A stretch of 64,000 nt of DNA, from positions 2,086,501 through 2,150,500 of the forward strand of contig NZ_AP017372.2 in the NCBI RefSeq assembly GCF_002356555.2. The letters run 5' to 3'. Of the stretch, positions 18,273-28,836 are shown piece after piece (the stretch's first letter is position 1; every line of letters starts with the position of its first letter). The position numbers were made by a program, and so were the translations under genes. The stretch comes from Halorhodospira halochloris (GTDB taxonomy: Bacteria; Pseudomonadota; Gammaproteobacteria; Nitrococcales; Halorhodospiraceae). The notes under the pieces were generated by a model. It saw only the letters and a program-made list of their open reading frames with translations, had not been told where the DNA came from and did no database searches.

Positions 18273-18773
18273 TCAGGGACCCGAGGGGCGCAACGGCTCG
18301 CGGCGAGAATAGCGGCGCAGGGTATTTGTGCGGACAAATACCGAGCACGGGCGAGCGCAGAAGTCACAGCGCGGGGCGCTCTCTGTTAGTCGGCGCGCTT
18401 GCTGATAATCGGGCCGCTCAACAGGCCGTGCTCGAGCTTGGTTATCTGGCTGCGAGAGCTTAAGTGAAGCATCACTATCAACAGGTGTGGAACCCTGATG
18501 CGTCACTTTTTTGTCTCGGCTTAGGGATAGGGATAGGGGTCGAGTCCGGGCCCTGGCTCGATAACGACTCTGGCGCTCTGCATGCTTGGCTTTGCCTCGC
18601 CTAGAGTCTTGATAACGCCTACCCGCCTCGCGCAGGGACTGGCGGCGGGCAGCAGTTGCGCATTGCTGGCTACAGTAGCGATTGCCGCGATCGCATTGAC
18701 TGCAGATCATGACCTGTCGATTGCAGCAATCGCAAAAGAAAAGTCGGCGGGTCAATGCTTTAGGCTGGTTCAT
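18273..18773 (-). CDS. IS21 passenger protein with Cys-rich zinc-finger-like N-terminus
   Basis: A 166-residue basic protein encoded upstream of istA in the same orientation. The N-terminus has paired cysteines (CDCC, CSQC, YCSQQC) suggesting zinc binding. An Arg-rich stretch follows (RRYQDSRRGKAKHAERQSRYR), then KVTHQGS and a second CDFC-x3-C. I recall similar ORFs beside istA in some IS21-like elements, but the function is unknown; nucleic-acid binding is inferred. It lies between istA and the structured right-end region. Confidence 0.6.
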   Translation of the reverse strand: MNQPKALTRRLFFCDCCNRQVMICSQCDRGNRYCSQQCATAARRQSLREAGRRYQDSRRGKAKHAERQSRYRARARTRPLSLSLSRDKKVTHQGSTPVDSDASLKLSQPDNQARARPVERPDYQQARRLTESAPRCDFCARPCSVFVRTNTLRRYSRREPLRPSGP

Positions 18774-19018
18774 CGGGGCGCTTATCCAGGTAAATTGCAA
18801 ACACTGGACAACGGCGCTAAACCCGAGGATACTGATATGTGCCGTGTCGCAGGACGCGGTGGGCGCGGCATCAGGAGGGTTGTCAGCCTCTGGTTACCTG
18901 ATGTCGCGTCGCCCTTACTACTTGCCTACCGATTCTCACCCTCTTATAAGCAAATCTCCAGTACTTTTAGCTGCTTAAGCAATAGCTCTGTGGACTTGTG
19001 GACGAGCGCTTCGCGCCG

Positions 19019-19094
19019 CCCTGAGCCCTACGGGCCGTGTGGACAGCCCGTGGACAACCCTGCGGGTTGCCCACCGCCTGCCCACACTCTCAGG
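19019..19094. other. Long structured hairpin in the IS right-end non-coding region
   Basis: Nested complementary blocks are visible: CCCTGAG/CTCAGGG outside, GTGTGG/CCCACAC next, and CAACCC/GGGTTG around a TGC loop. Direct repeats of GTGGAC precede it. The 400 bp between the passenger gene and the IS end (18801-19210) hold no other gene. Confidence 0.6.
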
Positions 19095-19270
19095 GCTCTC
19101 GCCCACAGGGCCCACAGAGCCAGCTACTGGTTTATACGGAAAAGAAGGGACAAGCGAAAGCAGAAATCGACACAGAGCGTGGTAGTTAGTCTTAGCTTTT
19201 AGCTACCCAGTAGTTATGCGTGTTCTTGAATCCTCCGCCAAATATGTACGGATTTTGGCAGCCAACAACA

Positions 19271-20449
19271 ACCGATTTCCTTAACGCTGTCAGCCACGAT
19301 CTACGAACTCCATTAAACGCCATACTCGGCTTTAACGAGTTGCTTCTAGACTCCACAACAGACCCAGCTCAGCGTCACTACCTCGAGCTGTGCCGATCGG
19401 CGAGCAACCACCTGCTTGGACTTATCGACACCCTGCTCGACCTCTCGCGACTGGAAAGCGGGAAAGTCAAACTTAACGAAGAACGCTTCCACTTGCGGCA
19501 GCTCCTTAGTGAGCAGATGCAATTGCTTGAGATCCACGCCTCCGGCAAGGGATTAAGGCTTACGTGGGAGATCGATGAACAGATTCCCGAGCAAGTCATC
19601 GGCGATAGCATCCGCTTCTGCCAAGTACTGTTCAATCTAGTCATAAATGCAATCAAATTCACCGATAAAGGCAACGTAACGGTCAATGTCGCTGCCCACG
19701 ACGAGCGCAAAGTGATTGTGTCGGTGGCGGATACCGGGGCTGGCGTACCAATTGCACTCCAAGAAAACATCTTTGAGCCTTTTCAAAGAGGCAATATCAA
19801 TCAACAACAGCAACAAGGTACCGGTCTGGGCCTAGCCATCAGTCGCGAACTCACCAACTTAATGGGCGGTGAGATTTGGCTGGAGAGCAGTTCGGCAGCT
19901 GGCACTAAATTCTGCTTTACCGCCTTCTTGCCACCTGCTCCACCAAAGGAAAACTTGGACAATCTAGGCGAAAAACCAGCGAATGGCACAGAGCTAAGCC
20001 CACAAGAAGGTGATACTAGAGCCGCTAAGAGCGCAGATGCGACATCGCCGCCTGTTAACCTACAGGTCTTGGTTGCCGAAGATGAACCTACCAACGCCCT
20101 ACTGATACGCGCCTTACTGGAAAAAAGCGGTGCTGAAGTGACCATAACGGAGAATGGCCGAGAAGCCCTCAACGCATGGCACGAGAACAAACCTGACCTG
20201 ATACTACTCGATTATCAAATGCCGGAAATGAATGGCCCTGAAACAGCAAGCGCTATCCGCGCTAACGAATCGCGGCATACCCAAAAAAGAGCAAAAATAG
20301 CCATGCTATCCGCCCATGCCACCGATCAAGCCCGCCGTGAATGCGAGATGGCCGGTGCTGATACCTATTTAACCAAACCAATTCAACGCGCTGAATTATG
20401 CAAACTCCTTAAATGGGCTCATAAGGAGACTCTAAAAAGTTCCTCCTGA
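19271..20449 (+). pseudogene. Hybrid sensor kinase, 3' part (HisKA-HATPase-REC)
   Basis: The C-terminal 390 codons of the split kinase: HisKA (AVSHDLRTPL), HATPase_c (NAIKFTDKGN, GTGLGL) and REC (LILLDYQMP). An open frame starts at a GTG (19220) inside the IS right end and runs in frame across the junction. A truncated kinase without sensor domains could therefore be made if the IS end supplies a promoter. The last codons and the TGA lie inside the left arm of palindrome P5, so the native C-terminus may have been altered by that repeat. Confidence 0.9.
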
Positions 20450-20538
20450 GCCTTGCTGCCTCGGCGTGAAGGTCTTGGCGCCAGGGATGGCACCATGAAG
20501 CCTCCAGGGATGGATTAACGGCGTCCTTCACACCGAGG
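20427..20538. repeat. Palindromic element P5 (right arm truncated)
   Basis: The left arm begins in the kinase coding sequence (GAGACTCTAAAAAGTTCC). The core is intact with minor changes (GATTAACGGCG). The right arm is cut after CACACCGAGGGTGGT, where P6 begins. It provides the stop codon of the kinase 3' fragment. Confidence 0.85.
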
Positions 20539-20543
20539 GTGGT

Positions 20544-20682
20544 CTCTAAAACTTCGCCGTCGCCACCATCCGCCCCGGTGTGGAGGTCTTGGCGCCAGGG
20601 ATGGCGCCATGAAGCCTCCAGGGATGGATTCACGGCGTCCTCCACACCGGGGCGGATGGTGGCGACGGCGAAGTTCTTAGAG
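20544..20682. repeat. Palindromic element P6, tandem to P5
   Basis: Full-length copy. Its arm carries CGCCGTCGCCACC where most copies have CGCCGGCGCCACC, and the opposite arm carries the matching GGTGGCGACGGCG. This is a compensated change. It lies between convergent genes. Confidence 0.95.
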
Positions 20683-20727
20683 GCGCCCCATAGGAACTTC
20701 TAACTGCAGCTCTGATCAAATCAGCTT

Positions 20728-21906
20728 TCAAAGCCCGCGCAGCAACGTATTAGGCAATATGGCATCATCCCAATCGGTTTCAGGATGACCAATACGGACT
20801 ATAGCCAGCTCTGCACTAGGTATGACATAGAGCCTTTGCCCACCGGCGCCATCAAAAAAGAGCACATCATCGGCCTTATATGGGGCTGAATGGCGCACGG
20901 CGAAATCGCTCGCTGAATTATATTCACGCTGCCCATCTTCTGGTGCCCCCAGCCAAACGTGCAGGCCGTAGTTAGGATTAACCTCTGACGGGGAGGCCAT
21001 TTGTCTTATCCACTCGGCAGGCAGGACTTGCTCGCCGGCAACGCGCCCCTCATTGAGAAAGAGCTTGCCCACCTTTACCCACGCCCGCGCAGAAGTAAGC
21101 AAACAGCAAAAAGTGCGCGGATCACCGCCCTCTCGATCCAGCCATACAGCAGCATCCGGTGCCCCCAAAGGCTGCCAAATGCGCTCGGCAAGGTACTCGG
21201 CATAGGGGCGCTCTACCGCACGGACAAGTGCTATACCGAGGATCTGCGAGTTAAAGTTCATATACTCAAAGGCCTGACCCGGTTCTTGCTCGCGCGGCAA
21301 AGAGAGCGCCAGCTCATTTATATCGGCACCGAGCATCAAGCGCATACCCTTATTGAAGGGGGTCGGGCGCATAGCTTCGACCTTCAGTCCGCTACTCATC
21401 GTCAGCAGCTCGCGTAAGGCTATATCACCGCGCTCATCCTCCGACCACTCCTCAATATACTTGCCGACCGGGTCATTCAGGCTCTCAATATAGCCATCAT
21501 CAATCGCCGCGCCAATCAATAGTCCGAGAACACTCTTATGCATAGAGCCGCTATCGAACCTGCTGTCTGAAGCATGATCCTCCCAGTACCTCTCCACCAC
21601 CAAGGCACCGCGATGATATACCAGTAAGGCCATACTATCGGTATGCTCGGCATAGGTTATAGCTTCAGATACAGCTTCGGCATCAAGCTTATGCTCGTCA
21701 GCCACCTCCAACTCAGCATCGCCACCCGGAACCCGTTCATTAGGTTGCCGCCACTCGACAGCAGAGACATCCATCCCCTGCATTGCAGTAGCAAGGCGCT
21801 TATAGAAGATAGGATCAGATAAATAGAGAAAAGTGCCAACACATACCAGGAGCAGCAGAAACGCGGCCAGGCCTTTGAGCAGTATAGAAAGGAGTCTTCT
21901 CATCAA
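20728..21906 (-). CDS. Serine hydrolase, beta-lactamase class C fold, membrane-anchored
   Basis: A 392-residue protein with an N-terminal membrane anchor or signal (about 7-27) and a beta-lactamase/PBP-like serine hydrolase domain. The SxxK motif is SMHK (within GSMHKSVLG) and the second motif is probably YMN. Periplasmic. Family members include esterases and D-amino-acid peptidases; the substrate is unknown. It converges with the split kinase; P5/P6 lie between them and P7 lies upstream. Confidence 0.8.
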   Translation of the reverse strand: MMRRLLSILLKGLAAFLLLLVCVGTFLYLSDPIFYKRLATAMQGMDVSAVEWRQPNERVPGGDAELEVADEHKLDAEAVSEAITYAEHTDSMALLVYHRGALVVERYWEDHASDSRFDSGSMHKSVLGLLIGAAIDDGYIESLNDPVGKYIEEWSEDERGDIALRELLTMSSGLKVEAMRPTPFNKGMRLMLGADINELALSLPREQEPGQAFEYMNFNSQILGIALVRAVERPYAEYLAERIWQPLGAPDAAVWLDREGGDPRTFCCLLTSARAWVKVGKLFLNEGRVAGEQVLPAEWIRQMASPSEVNPNYGLHVWLGAPEDGQREYNSASDFAVRHSAPYKADDVLFFDGAGGQRLYVIPSAELAIVRIGHPETDWDDAILPNTLLRGL

Positions 21907-21997
21907 AAAATCAAAACCTACATCGGCAAGCTCGCTAACTATACTTTAGCCGCGCACATATGGAAAAGGGCTAGAAAGGTGGCAATCTAACCCAAAA

Positions 21998-22147
21998 GGG
22001 ATCTCAAAAACTCCCCCGGAGCAGCTAAACCGCCCCGGTGTGGAGGTCTTGGCGCCAGGGATGGCGCCATGAAGCCTCCAGGGATGGATTCACGGCGTCC
22101 TCCACACCGGGGCGGTTTAGCTGCTCCGGGGGAGTTTTTGAGATCCC
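21998..22147. repeat. Palindromic element P7 (perfect 48-bp arms, CTCCCCCGGAG type)
   Basis: Arms from GGGATCTCAAAAACTCCCCC to its exact mirror GGGGGAGTTTTTGAGATCCC. The copy-specific AGCAGCTAAACC is matched by GGTTTAGCTGCT. It sits 24 bp downstream of jetD and is the probable transcription end of the Wadjet operon. Confidence 0.97.
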
Positions 22148-22171
22148 TCTCAGGCTTTCAAGACTGCCACT

Positions 22172-23368
22172 CTAAGAAGCAGCCAACATTTCCAGCCGCC
22201 CTTGCACCCAACCAAAGCCGATCCGCTCCTGCTCCAGGCGCACCCGCTCGCCTAGGCTATCCGCGCATAAGTCGGCAAACAGCGCCGCCTCAGCCGGACT
22301 CAAACGCTCAAGCTCGCCGCCAAAGCGGTGCTCAGCTGGCTCACTGGTCCACAACGAACGGTGCGCCTCCAATGTCGCGCGATCCATGAGAAGCGACTCG
22401 GCATGTGGTAACGACCGCCGCAACCGATCCAGGATTGCAAAACCGTGGGTATCGATATCACCCCAATATAAGACGCGCGTTCGCATCAACCACGGCACCT
22501 CGGCAAGCCGCTCCAAGCCATAGCCGAGCCCGAAGATCACCAGCGCCCGTGGATGCGCCGGGAAGGCAAGGCCGTTGACCTTGTTCTCAGTTATGAAAAC
22601 GGTATCGACATCCGGATCGAGCCGACGAAACTCCTCTGCAATCAGGGTCAAATCGCTCAGTCCGGCAATCGCACAAGTGTCATCGAGCAGACGCAGGCGC
22701 ACCTGCGCCGGCTCCTGAGCCAGCCCATAACGCTCGGCGAAACGTCGCACCCCTGCAGCCTGGTGATTGATAGCCGACTCCGGCAACACGCAATCGAGCA
22801 GCTCGATAAGCAGTTTGCGCCGCGCCTCGATAAATTTGGTATCAACCCCGGGGATATCCAGCTGACGCAGATAGAGTCCGGGACGTGGGTTAGCCCGAAA
22901 GTAATCAAGCACCGCCAGAAGCTGTTCCCACTCGGCGGCATAATCAAGCGCGGTCAAAGGCCGGCGGGCCAACCAATCACGCAGCTCAGGGAAACGCTGC
23001 AGGGCATAGCGACTGATCCTGTCAAAGCGTGCCGCCGCCTCTTTCTTACCGATCAGCCGCAGGGCATCGGCCTCGCTCGGCACCACAGCCGCCACTGGCA
23101 GGTCATTACGGCCGTGGACCCGATGGTTGTGACACTGCCACTGCAGCTCGTAACCGTAACCGAGTTGACTGCGCTCACCGGCACAAAGCTCACGCACCCA
23201 ATCGCGCACGGCGCCAAAGTCCTCACCCATCTGCTTAGAATCGGGCCGCTTAAGGCGCAGCTGCAGGGGGAATAGCTCCTCGCCAAGGACTCTCGCCCTG
23301 AGGATCTCTCCCCGGTGCCAGCGCTTAAGCAGCTGCTCGCGCAGCCCTGCCGCACGCGTCCAGGTCAT
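22172..23368 (-). CDS. jetD: Wadjet type I anti-plasmid nuclease subunit JetD
   Basis: A 398-residue protein with an N-terminal DUF3322 arm (about 1-200) and a C-terminal DUF2220 topoisomerase VI-A-like Toprim domain. The Toprim acidic residues are visible: Glu261 in ITENKVNG, and Asp304 and Asp306 in [10 protein letters not shown]. In characterised Wadjet systems JetD cleaves small circular DNA after extrusion by the JetABC SMC complex. The start overlaps the jetC stop by 4 bp. P7 follows the gene. Confidence 0.93.
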   Translation of the reverse strand: MTWTRAAGLREQLLKRWHRGEILRARVLGEELFPLQLRLKRPDSKQMGEDFGAVRDWVRELCAGERSQLGYGYELQWQCHNHRVHGRNDLPVAAVVPSEADALRLIGKKEAAARFDRISRYALQRFPELRDWLARRPLTALDYAAEWEQLLAVLDYFRANPRPGLYLRQLDIPGVDTKFIEARRKLLIELLDCVLPESAINHQAAGVRRFAERYGLAQEPAQVRLRLLDDTCAIAGLSDLTLIAEEFRRLDPDVDTVFITENKVNGLAFPAHPRALVIFGLGYGLERLAEVPWLMRTRVLYWGDIDTHGFAILDRLRRSLPHAESLLMDRATLEAHRSLWTSEPAEHRFGGELERLSPAEAALFADLCADSLGERVRLEQERIGFGWVQGRLEMLAAS

Positions 23369-26300
23369 TCTACAGCCACTACACGCCGCGCCGCCTTTTG
23401 TGCGTGATACTCCTCAATGGTGAGGTTGCTGAGCAAGGAGTAGCAATCGCCCTCAGCGTGGACATAACCGACGCTCGAGACAAAGGGTTCAATGACATGG
23501 ATCTTTTGCAGCGGCGTTACGATTAGCAGCTGTAGCCCTAAGCGACCGAACAGCTCTAGCCCAAAGCGGGCCGACTCGTCGGAGCCGCGGCCAAAGGCCT
23601 CGTCAATAACGACAAAGCGAAATGAGCGTGAGCGGCTGCCTCCCCTACCCTCAAGCCCGAACTGATAAGCCAAGCTCGCAGCCAGCACCGTATAGGCCAG
23701 TTTCTCCTTCTGCCCACCCGACTTACCGCCGGAGTCGGAGTAGTGCTCATACTCGGTGCCATCCTCGCGCCAGCGCTCGGCGGCGGAAAAAGTGAACCAG
23801 TTACGCACGTCAGTGACCTTGCGCGTCCAGCGCTGATCGAGCTCGGCAGTACCCTCCCGGCCCTGAAAACGCTCGATAATCGCCTTTACCTGAAGGAATT
23901 TGCGCTCGTTATACTGCGCATCCTCGGAGCCGGTTACCGCCCCCTCGGTGCAGGCCCGCAGTTGCTCGCGAAAGTCACGGATATCGGCATCGGTAGAGTT
24001 ATCCGCGACCAACTCGATATAGCGCCCGGGGTTATAGTCGATATCGTAGAGGGAGCTATTGATGATATCGATGCGCTCGCGGATCTCGGCACGCTCCTTG
24101 TTGAGCTGGGCCTGGAAATTGGCGATCTCGCGGATAGTATTCTCGTTAAGCAACTCCTTAAAGCGCTCCTCAAAGCGCGGTAAGTCGTCGTCACGCAGTG
24201 CTGCCAACATCTGCCGATAGTCATCCGCCGATTCAAGACTGGCGTCGACCTCTTTGGTCTGCAGCGGATAACGCGCCTGATAGTCACTCATGCGCTTGAT
24301 AATGGTCTGAACAAGGCGCGAGGCCTGGCCATCGCGGGAACTAATCGTATCGGTTAGCCACTTGCGGTAATCCTGCTCCCGGTTATCGCACGAATCGACG
24401 GTAAGATGGGGCTCCCCGAGTGCCTGAGCAAACCACTCATCGAGTCGCGGGAAGAGCTGATGTGCCTCGGCATCACTCAACTCTTGGCGTTTAGCTTGGG
24501 CCTGTTCCCGAGCTTGCGCCGCCTGCTCGCGTTTTTCTACCGCACGGGCGTAATCGGAGCGCGCACTCGAGCGCTGCTCATCGGTCTGGCGTATAGCCTC
24601 ATCGAGATCAGCAAGCTGCGCCTCAAGGACGCGTAGCGTATCCGACTCCTCCTCCAGGCGCCGGCGCTTCTCGTCGAGATCGGCTAACTCAACGGCTAGC
24701 GCTTGCCAATCAAGTTCAGCAAAATCGGTGTAGTGCTCAAGACGGGTGATGTTATCGCGATGGCGCTGCCAGCGCTTTTGCTCGCCATCAATACGGCTCA
24801 GCTGCTCGGCGACAACCTGGATGCGCCGCTCTAAATCGGCGCACTGCCCCTCAAGGGCGGCGATCTTAGCCTCATTGGACCAGCCCAGCACGAACCGCGA
24901 ACGATCATCAATGCGGTGGCGGTCGTCCTTTTCGTGGCGATCGTGGCCGGCCTTGATTTGGCCCGCCGGGGTTATTGCCCGCTCTTCGCGGCGGAATGAG
25001 TCGAGATCAGGCGTACAAGCGTAGTCAAAGCGCCGCCCTAGCTCCTGCTCTAGCCATGGATAAAACTGCGATTCGGGTTTAATAGCTACCTTGTGCACCA
25101 ACGATGCGGGATGCAGGCGCGGCGGTTCTTGAGCAGCGCGCTGCTCGCGGACCCGATAGTAGACCAGGCGACCCTTAAGATGGCTGCGCTCGACCCAACC
25201 GGCGATGGTTTTGTAGTGAGCATCCGGCACCAACAGCGACAGGCCGAAATTATGCAGTAACCGCTCTATGGCGCCCTCCCAATCCGCCTCGTCAGCCCTA
25301 ATCTGCACCAACTCACCGACAAAAGGTACTTCGCCCTCGTCGATCTGCAGCTCATCGCACAGGCGCTGGCGCATCTCCAACATCCGCGCCGGGATATTGG
25401 AGCGGCGCTGACGCAGCGATTCCAACTCGGCTGCGAGCACACTATGCTCGTTGCGCAGATCGCGCATGCTGACCTCGGCCTCGGTACGCTCATTCTGCAG
25501 TCTAGCCAAGGACTCATCAGCCGTTTCCCGCTGCTCGGCAAGGGCTTGCTGATTGGCTCGGAAGATCTCTGCCGAATCAACAGTCGGCAGCCCCAGCGAC
25601 TGCGCCAACTCATTGTACTTGGCCGCACTCGAGCTGCGCCGCTGCTTCTCCTCAGACTTGCGGGCGATATCGCTCTTCAGGCGCTCCAGCCGATCGCCGC
25701 CATTATCGGCAATCGCCTGCTTGAGTTCATCGCGCTGACCCTGCTGCTCGCGGTAAGAGCGATCAAGGCTGTTGATGCGATCATCGAGGCGAGTCAACTC
25801 GGCATCGAGATTACTCAGCCGCTTATCCAGCAACTCGGCCTTGATCCCGCCGAAATACGCCCCTAAGGCATCGCGCGCCGCACGCAGTTGACTAATCTGT
25901 GCGCTGAGCTCGGCGTATTTATCACAGTCTGCAACCAACGGTTCCAGCGCCTCAATCTGCTCACGCGCAGTGCGCACAGCATCGTGAGCTCGGCCCAGAT
26001 CGTCGAAATGGCGGATCAGGGCTTGGATACGCTCCTCCACCGGGAAGGCCTCAAGCATATGGGAGCGAACAAACTCGGTAAGATTGCCCACCGACTTCAT
26101 CGATACGGTCTGGCTGAACAACTCCAGGGCCTGCTCGCTATCAATCCCGAACCGCCGCCTGAAAGCCCCCTCATAGCGGGTAAAGGCGTCAAATACCTCG
26201 ACCTGCTCCATCCCCCGCAAGCGCTTTTTCAGCTCATTAATATCACTACCAAAACCGGCAAAATCGCGGGCAATCGCCAAATCCCTATCAGCCACTAGGT

Positions 26301-26751
26301 AAAACCTCTCGGGACTACCTTGCGGATCACGCAACCACAATACCTGGGCCAAAGTCACGCCATGGGCCATGCCGGGATTATGAAAGTGGGCCAACACCAC
26401 GCTATAGCTGCCGGCCCCGCGCAGCGCCACCGAGCGGCTAGCCAGGCCCTCTTCGCCACGCTCGCTCTTATAGTGGCCGAGCACATACGAGCGCAAGCTA
26501 CGCTCCTTCGCCTCAGCGCCGGCGGCCTTGTTATAGGCAACGCGCTTCGGCGGTACCAGCAGCGTAGTTATGGCATCAACCAGGGTTGATTTACCCGAAC
26601 CGATATCACCGGTGAGCAAGGCGTTCTCACCTTCCGGACGCAGCACATAAACCTTTTCGTGGAAGGTTCCCCAGTTAAGCACCTCTAAACGGCTGAGACG
26701 AAAGCCTCCTCCGCCCTCAGTAGGGGAAAAATCAAACAGGTCAGTTTGCAT
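23365..26751 (-). CDS. jetC: Wadjet type I SMC-like motor ATPase JetC
   Basis: An 1128-residue MukB/Rad50-like protein: head ATPase N-half with Walker [10 protein letters not shown] (48-56), two long coiled-coil stretches (about 280-460 and 640-780) around a hinge-like centre, then the C-half head with signature [10 protein letters not shown] (from 1011) and Walker [12 protein letters not shown] (Asp1050). It extrudes DNA loops to sense small circular plasmids. It starts 15 bp after jetB. All ATPase motifs are intact, so the system looks functional. Confidence 0.95.
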   Translation of the reverse strand: MQTDLFDFSPTEGGGGFRLSRLEVLNWGTFHEKVYVLRPEGENALLTGDIGSGKSTLVDAITTLLVPPKRVAYNKAAGAEAKERSLRSYVLGHYKSERGEEGLASRSVALRGAGSYSVVLAHFHNPGMAHGVTLAQVLWLRDPQGSPERFYLVADRDLAIARDFAGFGSDINELKKRLRGMEQVEVFDAFTRYEGAFRRRFGIDSEQALELFSQTVSMKSVGNLTEFVRSHMLEAFPVEERIQALIRHFDDLGRAHDAVRTAREQIEALEPLVADCDKYAELSAQISQLRAARDALGAYFGGIKAELLDKRLSNLDAELTRLDDRINSLDRSYREQQGQRDELKQAIADNGGDRLERLKSDIARKSEEKQRRSSSAAKYNELAQSLGLPTVDSAEIFRANQQALAEQRETADESLARLQNERTEAEVSMRDLRNEHSVLAAELESLRQRRSNIPARMLEMRQRLCDELQIDEGEVPFVGELVQIRADEADWEGAIERLLHNFGLSLLVPDAHYKTIAGWVERSHLKGRLVYYRVREQRAAQEPPRLHPASLVHKVAIKPESQFYPWLEQELGRRFDYACTPDLDSFRREERAITPAGQIKAGHDRHEKDDRHRIDDRSRFVLGWSNEAKIAALEGQCADLERRIQVVAEQLSRIDGEQKRWQRHRDNITRLEHYTDFAELDWQALAVELADLDEKRRRLEEESDTLRVLEAQLADLDEAIRQTDEQRSSARSDYARAVEKREQAAQAREQAQAKRQELSDAEAHQLFPRLDEWFAQALGEPHLTVDSCDNREQDYRKWLTDTISSRDGQASRLVQTIIKRMSDYQARYPLQTKEVDASLESADDYRQMLAALRDDDLPRFEERFKELLNENTIREIANFQAQLNKERAEIRERIDIINSSLYDIDYNPGRYIELVADNSTDADIRDFREQLRACTEGAVTGSEDAQYNERKFLQVKAIIERFQGREGTAELDQRWTRKVTDVRNWFTFSAAERWREDGTEYEHYSDSGGKSGGQKEKLAYTVLAASLAYQFGLEGRGGSRSRSFRFVVIDEAFGRGSDESARFGLELFGRLGLQLLIVTPLQKIHVIEPFVSSVGYVHAEGDCYSLLSNLTIEEYHAQKAARRVVAVE

Positions 26752-26766
26752 ATATATTACTATCTC

Positions 26767-27375
26767 TTAGCCGTCATTCTCTTGCTCACTAAGATGCTGG
26801 CGGTAAGTCGCCAGGCGTTCTTCGAATTCGCCTAACCACTGCGCATCGACAAACGCCTTGAGGATACGCCGCACCTCAAAGCTATTCTCTTCATTTTTGA
26901 GACGACGCACGAACCCCAGCTCCTCAACCCTCTTGATATGGCTATCAAGACGCTCCATCAGCCGTGCCTCGTTAGCCGTATCCGGCATAAAGACGCGCAG
27001 CAAGTCGACTATCTGCTCCCGCGTCAGCACTAACCGCGTATCTCCGGCACTAGCATCGTGCTCAGCAAGTCGTTTGCGAAGCAAGGCCAACAGTAGCGAA
27101 ACAGGAAATGAGAGTTGGCGGCGCCGGATAAGGCGCGGCAATTCCGCCTCGCCCTCTGCAGGCTCATGCTGCTGCAGATAGGCGTAGCCCTCGGCCTCGT
27201 CCAGCACCAACTCCAAGCCGAGCACGGCAACATAGTCGCGCACTCGGGCTTGTAGCTTGAGCAGAGACTGCCAGAGCTCGGGCTTGGCATCCTGATGGAC
27301 TACACCTTGGAACAGCGCAATCAATACCCGCGATAACTCGGGGGCAGCGGTTTCGGCCTCGTTTGGTTGCTGCAT
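26767..27375 (-). CDS. jetB: Wadjet type I subunit JetB (KITE-like, DUF4194)
   Basis: A DUF4194 protein of about 202 residues, the winged-helix KITE-type subunit that bridges kleisin JetA and motor JetC (MukE-like). Features include an acidic N-terminus, a conserved SFPVSLLLALLRKRL helix and a C-terminal FEVRRILKAF motif. The ATG at 27375 lies 8 bp after the jetA stop; a GTG upstream at 27402 would overlap jetA and lacks a ribosome site. Confidence 0.9.
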   Translation of the reverse strand: MQQPNEAETAAPELSRVLIALFQGVVHQDAKPELWQSLLKLQARVRDYVAVLGLELVLDEAEGYAYLQQHEPAEGEAELPRLIRRRQLSFPVSLLLALLRKRLAEHDASAGDTRLVLTREQIVDLLRVFMPDTANEARLMERLDSHIKRVEELGFVRRLKNEENSFEVRRILKAFVDAQWLGEFEERLATYRQHLSEQENDG

Positions 27376-27382
27376 AGGATCT

Positions 27383-28819
27383 CTATCTGCTGAATATAAC
27401 ACGCGGCAATCGCGCCCGGCGGTTGATACCTTGAGGATCCTGCCAGCTGACTACCTGAACCGACTGCTCATCGATAACAGCCCGCTCATCGGCGCTAGCC
27501 AGACTTAGATAAGCTACCAACTCGGCCAGGCCCTGTTCGAGTGGGTAGTGCTCGATAACAGTGGCCAACTCCACCTGCTCCCGCTCCTGCAAGCTGCGCC
27601 TGATCCTTCCGGAGAGCTCGTTCTTATCGACATAGACCTGCTCAAAAAGCGCCTCCGGCTGTGCCTCGCCCGTGCCCTCCTCAACCACTTGCTGCTCGAT
27701 CCGGGCTCGAAACGGCGGCACAAAGAGACGCCGCTCCATGGGCATATCAATCATCGGGGCAGGCTCAGCTACGGCAAAGAAATCGCCGCTAGGCTGGTTA
27801 TCGCGCACAGCCAAGGCGTGCTGTTCCACGTCGTGGATAAGATCCATGATCCGGCGATTCTCCAGCCATGCCTGATCGTCAAGAAACTTCCGCAACTGCG
27901 CCGAGAGCCGGGCCACGGTCCGCTGCGTCTCTTCACCGGCGTCCATCCAATCGTAATGAACTCGTGCCAAGCGCCGATCGGGCCCCAACTGTTGGACCGG
28001 GTCAAGCTCAATGACCCGCTCTAGCAACTCGGTAAGCTCTTCTTGGCGGGCCGGCGACATCAAAAAGTCCCAAAAGGCGCGAAAGCTCTTGCCCTGATCC
28101 GAGTCAGCTATGGCATCACGCTCACCGAAGACTTCGGCAAGCAGATCACCCTTGCTACCCCCCCAAGTGGTAATGCGCTCGCGGACCTGGCGGTCAAGTT
28201 CCCGGAAGTTCTGCTCGACCTGACGAAAATCGGCGAGTAGCCCGCGGGCAGTCCGCTCAACCTGATAGTAGCGCTCCTTGAGCTGAGTCTCATCCATAAA
28301 CTCAAGACGCCCATCACGGATCGCTGCAATCTCAGCATCTATCTCGGCACGACGCCGCTCGAGTTCATTGATCCGCGCCTCGGGGTCAGTCTCCGCACCG
28401 TGCACCATCTGCCGTAATAGATCAAAGACGGTCAGCAGGCGTGATTCGGCGCCGACGAACTGCCGCTCCTCAAGCTCCTCCAGCCAGCCCAGGGCCACTT
28501 CGGCTGCCGGGGTAAGATCGAAGTGCGGCTCATCGGTAGCGGGCGGATAGAATTTGCGCAACCATCCGCGCTCATCTGCTGCCCAGTCGTTAAGATACTC
28601 CCCGGCTGATCGCGGGTAATGCCCCTCACCAAGCTCAACGCGGAGGTGGTGCAGGTAGTCCTCAAGGGCGTTGATCAGCTCACCCTGCGGCTGCGCCCGC
28701 CGATTAGGCGCCACGAATGCCCGGTGCATAAAACCGAGCACCAGCGGCGCACTATCGGCGATTAGCAGCCGCCAGGCCGGGTGGTGGCGACGCAGGGCCT
28801 CTATATGGTGGTAATCCAA
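27383..28819 (-). CDS. jetA: Wadjet type I kleisin subunit JetA (DUF3375)
   Basis: A 478-residue DUF3375 protein, the MukF-like kleisin of the Wadjet complex. The N-terminus (HPAWRLL, then LGFMHRAFV) matches the family; a central coiled coil covers about 165-235. It begins at TTG with no clear ribosome site, 17 bp after the stop of the upstream SDR gene. It may rely on coupling to that gene. First of four contiguous jet genes. Confidence 0.92.
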   Translation of the reverse strand: MDYHHIEALRRHHPAWRLLIADSAPLVLGFMHRAFVAPNRRAQPQGELINALEDYLHHLRVELGEGHYPRSAGEYLNDWAADERGWLRKFYPPATDEPHFDLTPAAEVALGWLEELEERQFVGAESRLLTVFDLLRQMVHGAETDPEARINELERRRAEIDAEIAAIRDGRLEFMDETQLKERYYQVERTARGLLADFRQVEQNFRELDRQVRERITTWGGSKGDLLAEVFGERDAIADSDQGKSFRAFWDFLMSPARQEELTELLERVIELDPVQQLGPDRRLARVHYDWMDAGEETQRTVARLSAQLRKFLDDQAWLENRRIMDLIHDVEQHALAVRDNQPSGDFFAVAEPAPMIDMPMERRLFVPPFRARIEQQVVEEGTGEAQPEALFEQVYVDKNELSGRIRRSLQEREQVELATVIEHYPLEQGLAELVAYLSLASADERAVIDEQSVQVVSWQDPQGINRRARLPRVIFSR

Positions 28820-28836
28820 GGCGGCGATAACAGCAG

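Larger units (their letters stand above)
15812..19270. mobile_element. IS21-family insertion sequence, 3459 bp, inside a kinase gene
   Basis: The ends start 5'-TGTT and form 43-bp imperfect inverted repeats (33/43 identical, sharing CCGTACA and TTGGCGGAGGATTC). They are flanked by a 6-bp direct duplication ACCGAT (15806-15811 and 19271-19276). The element carries istA and istB on the minus strand, a third gene upstream of istA and a structured non-coding segment near the right end. Intact ends and duplication indicate a fairly recent insertion. Confidence 0.93.
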
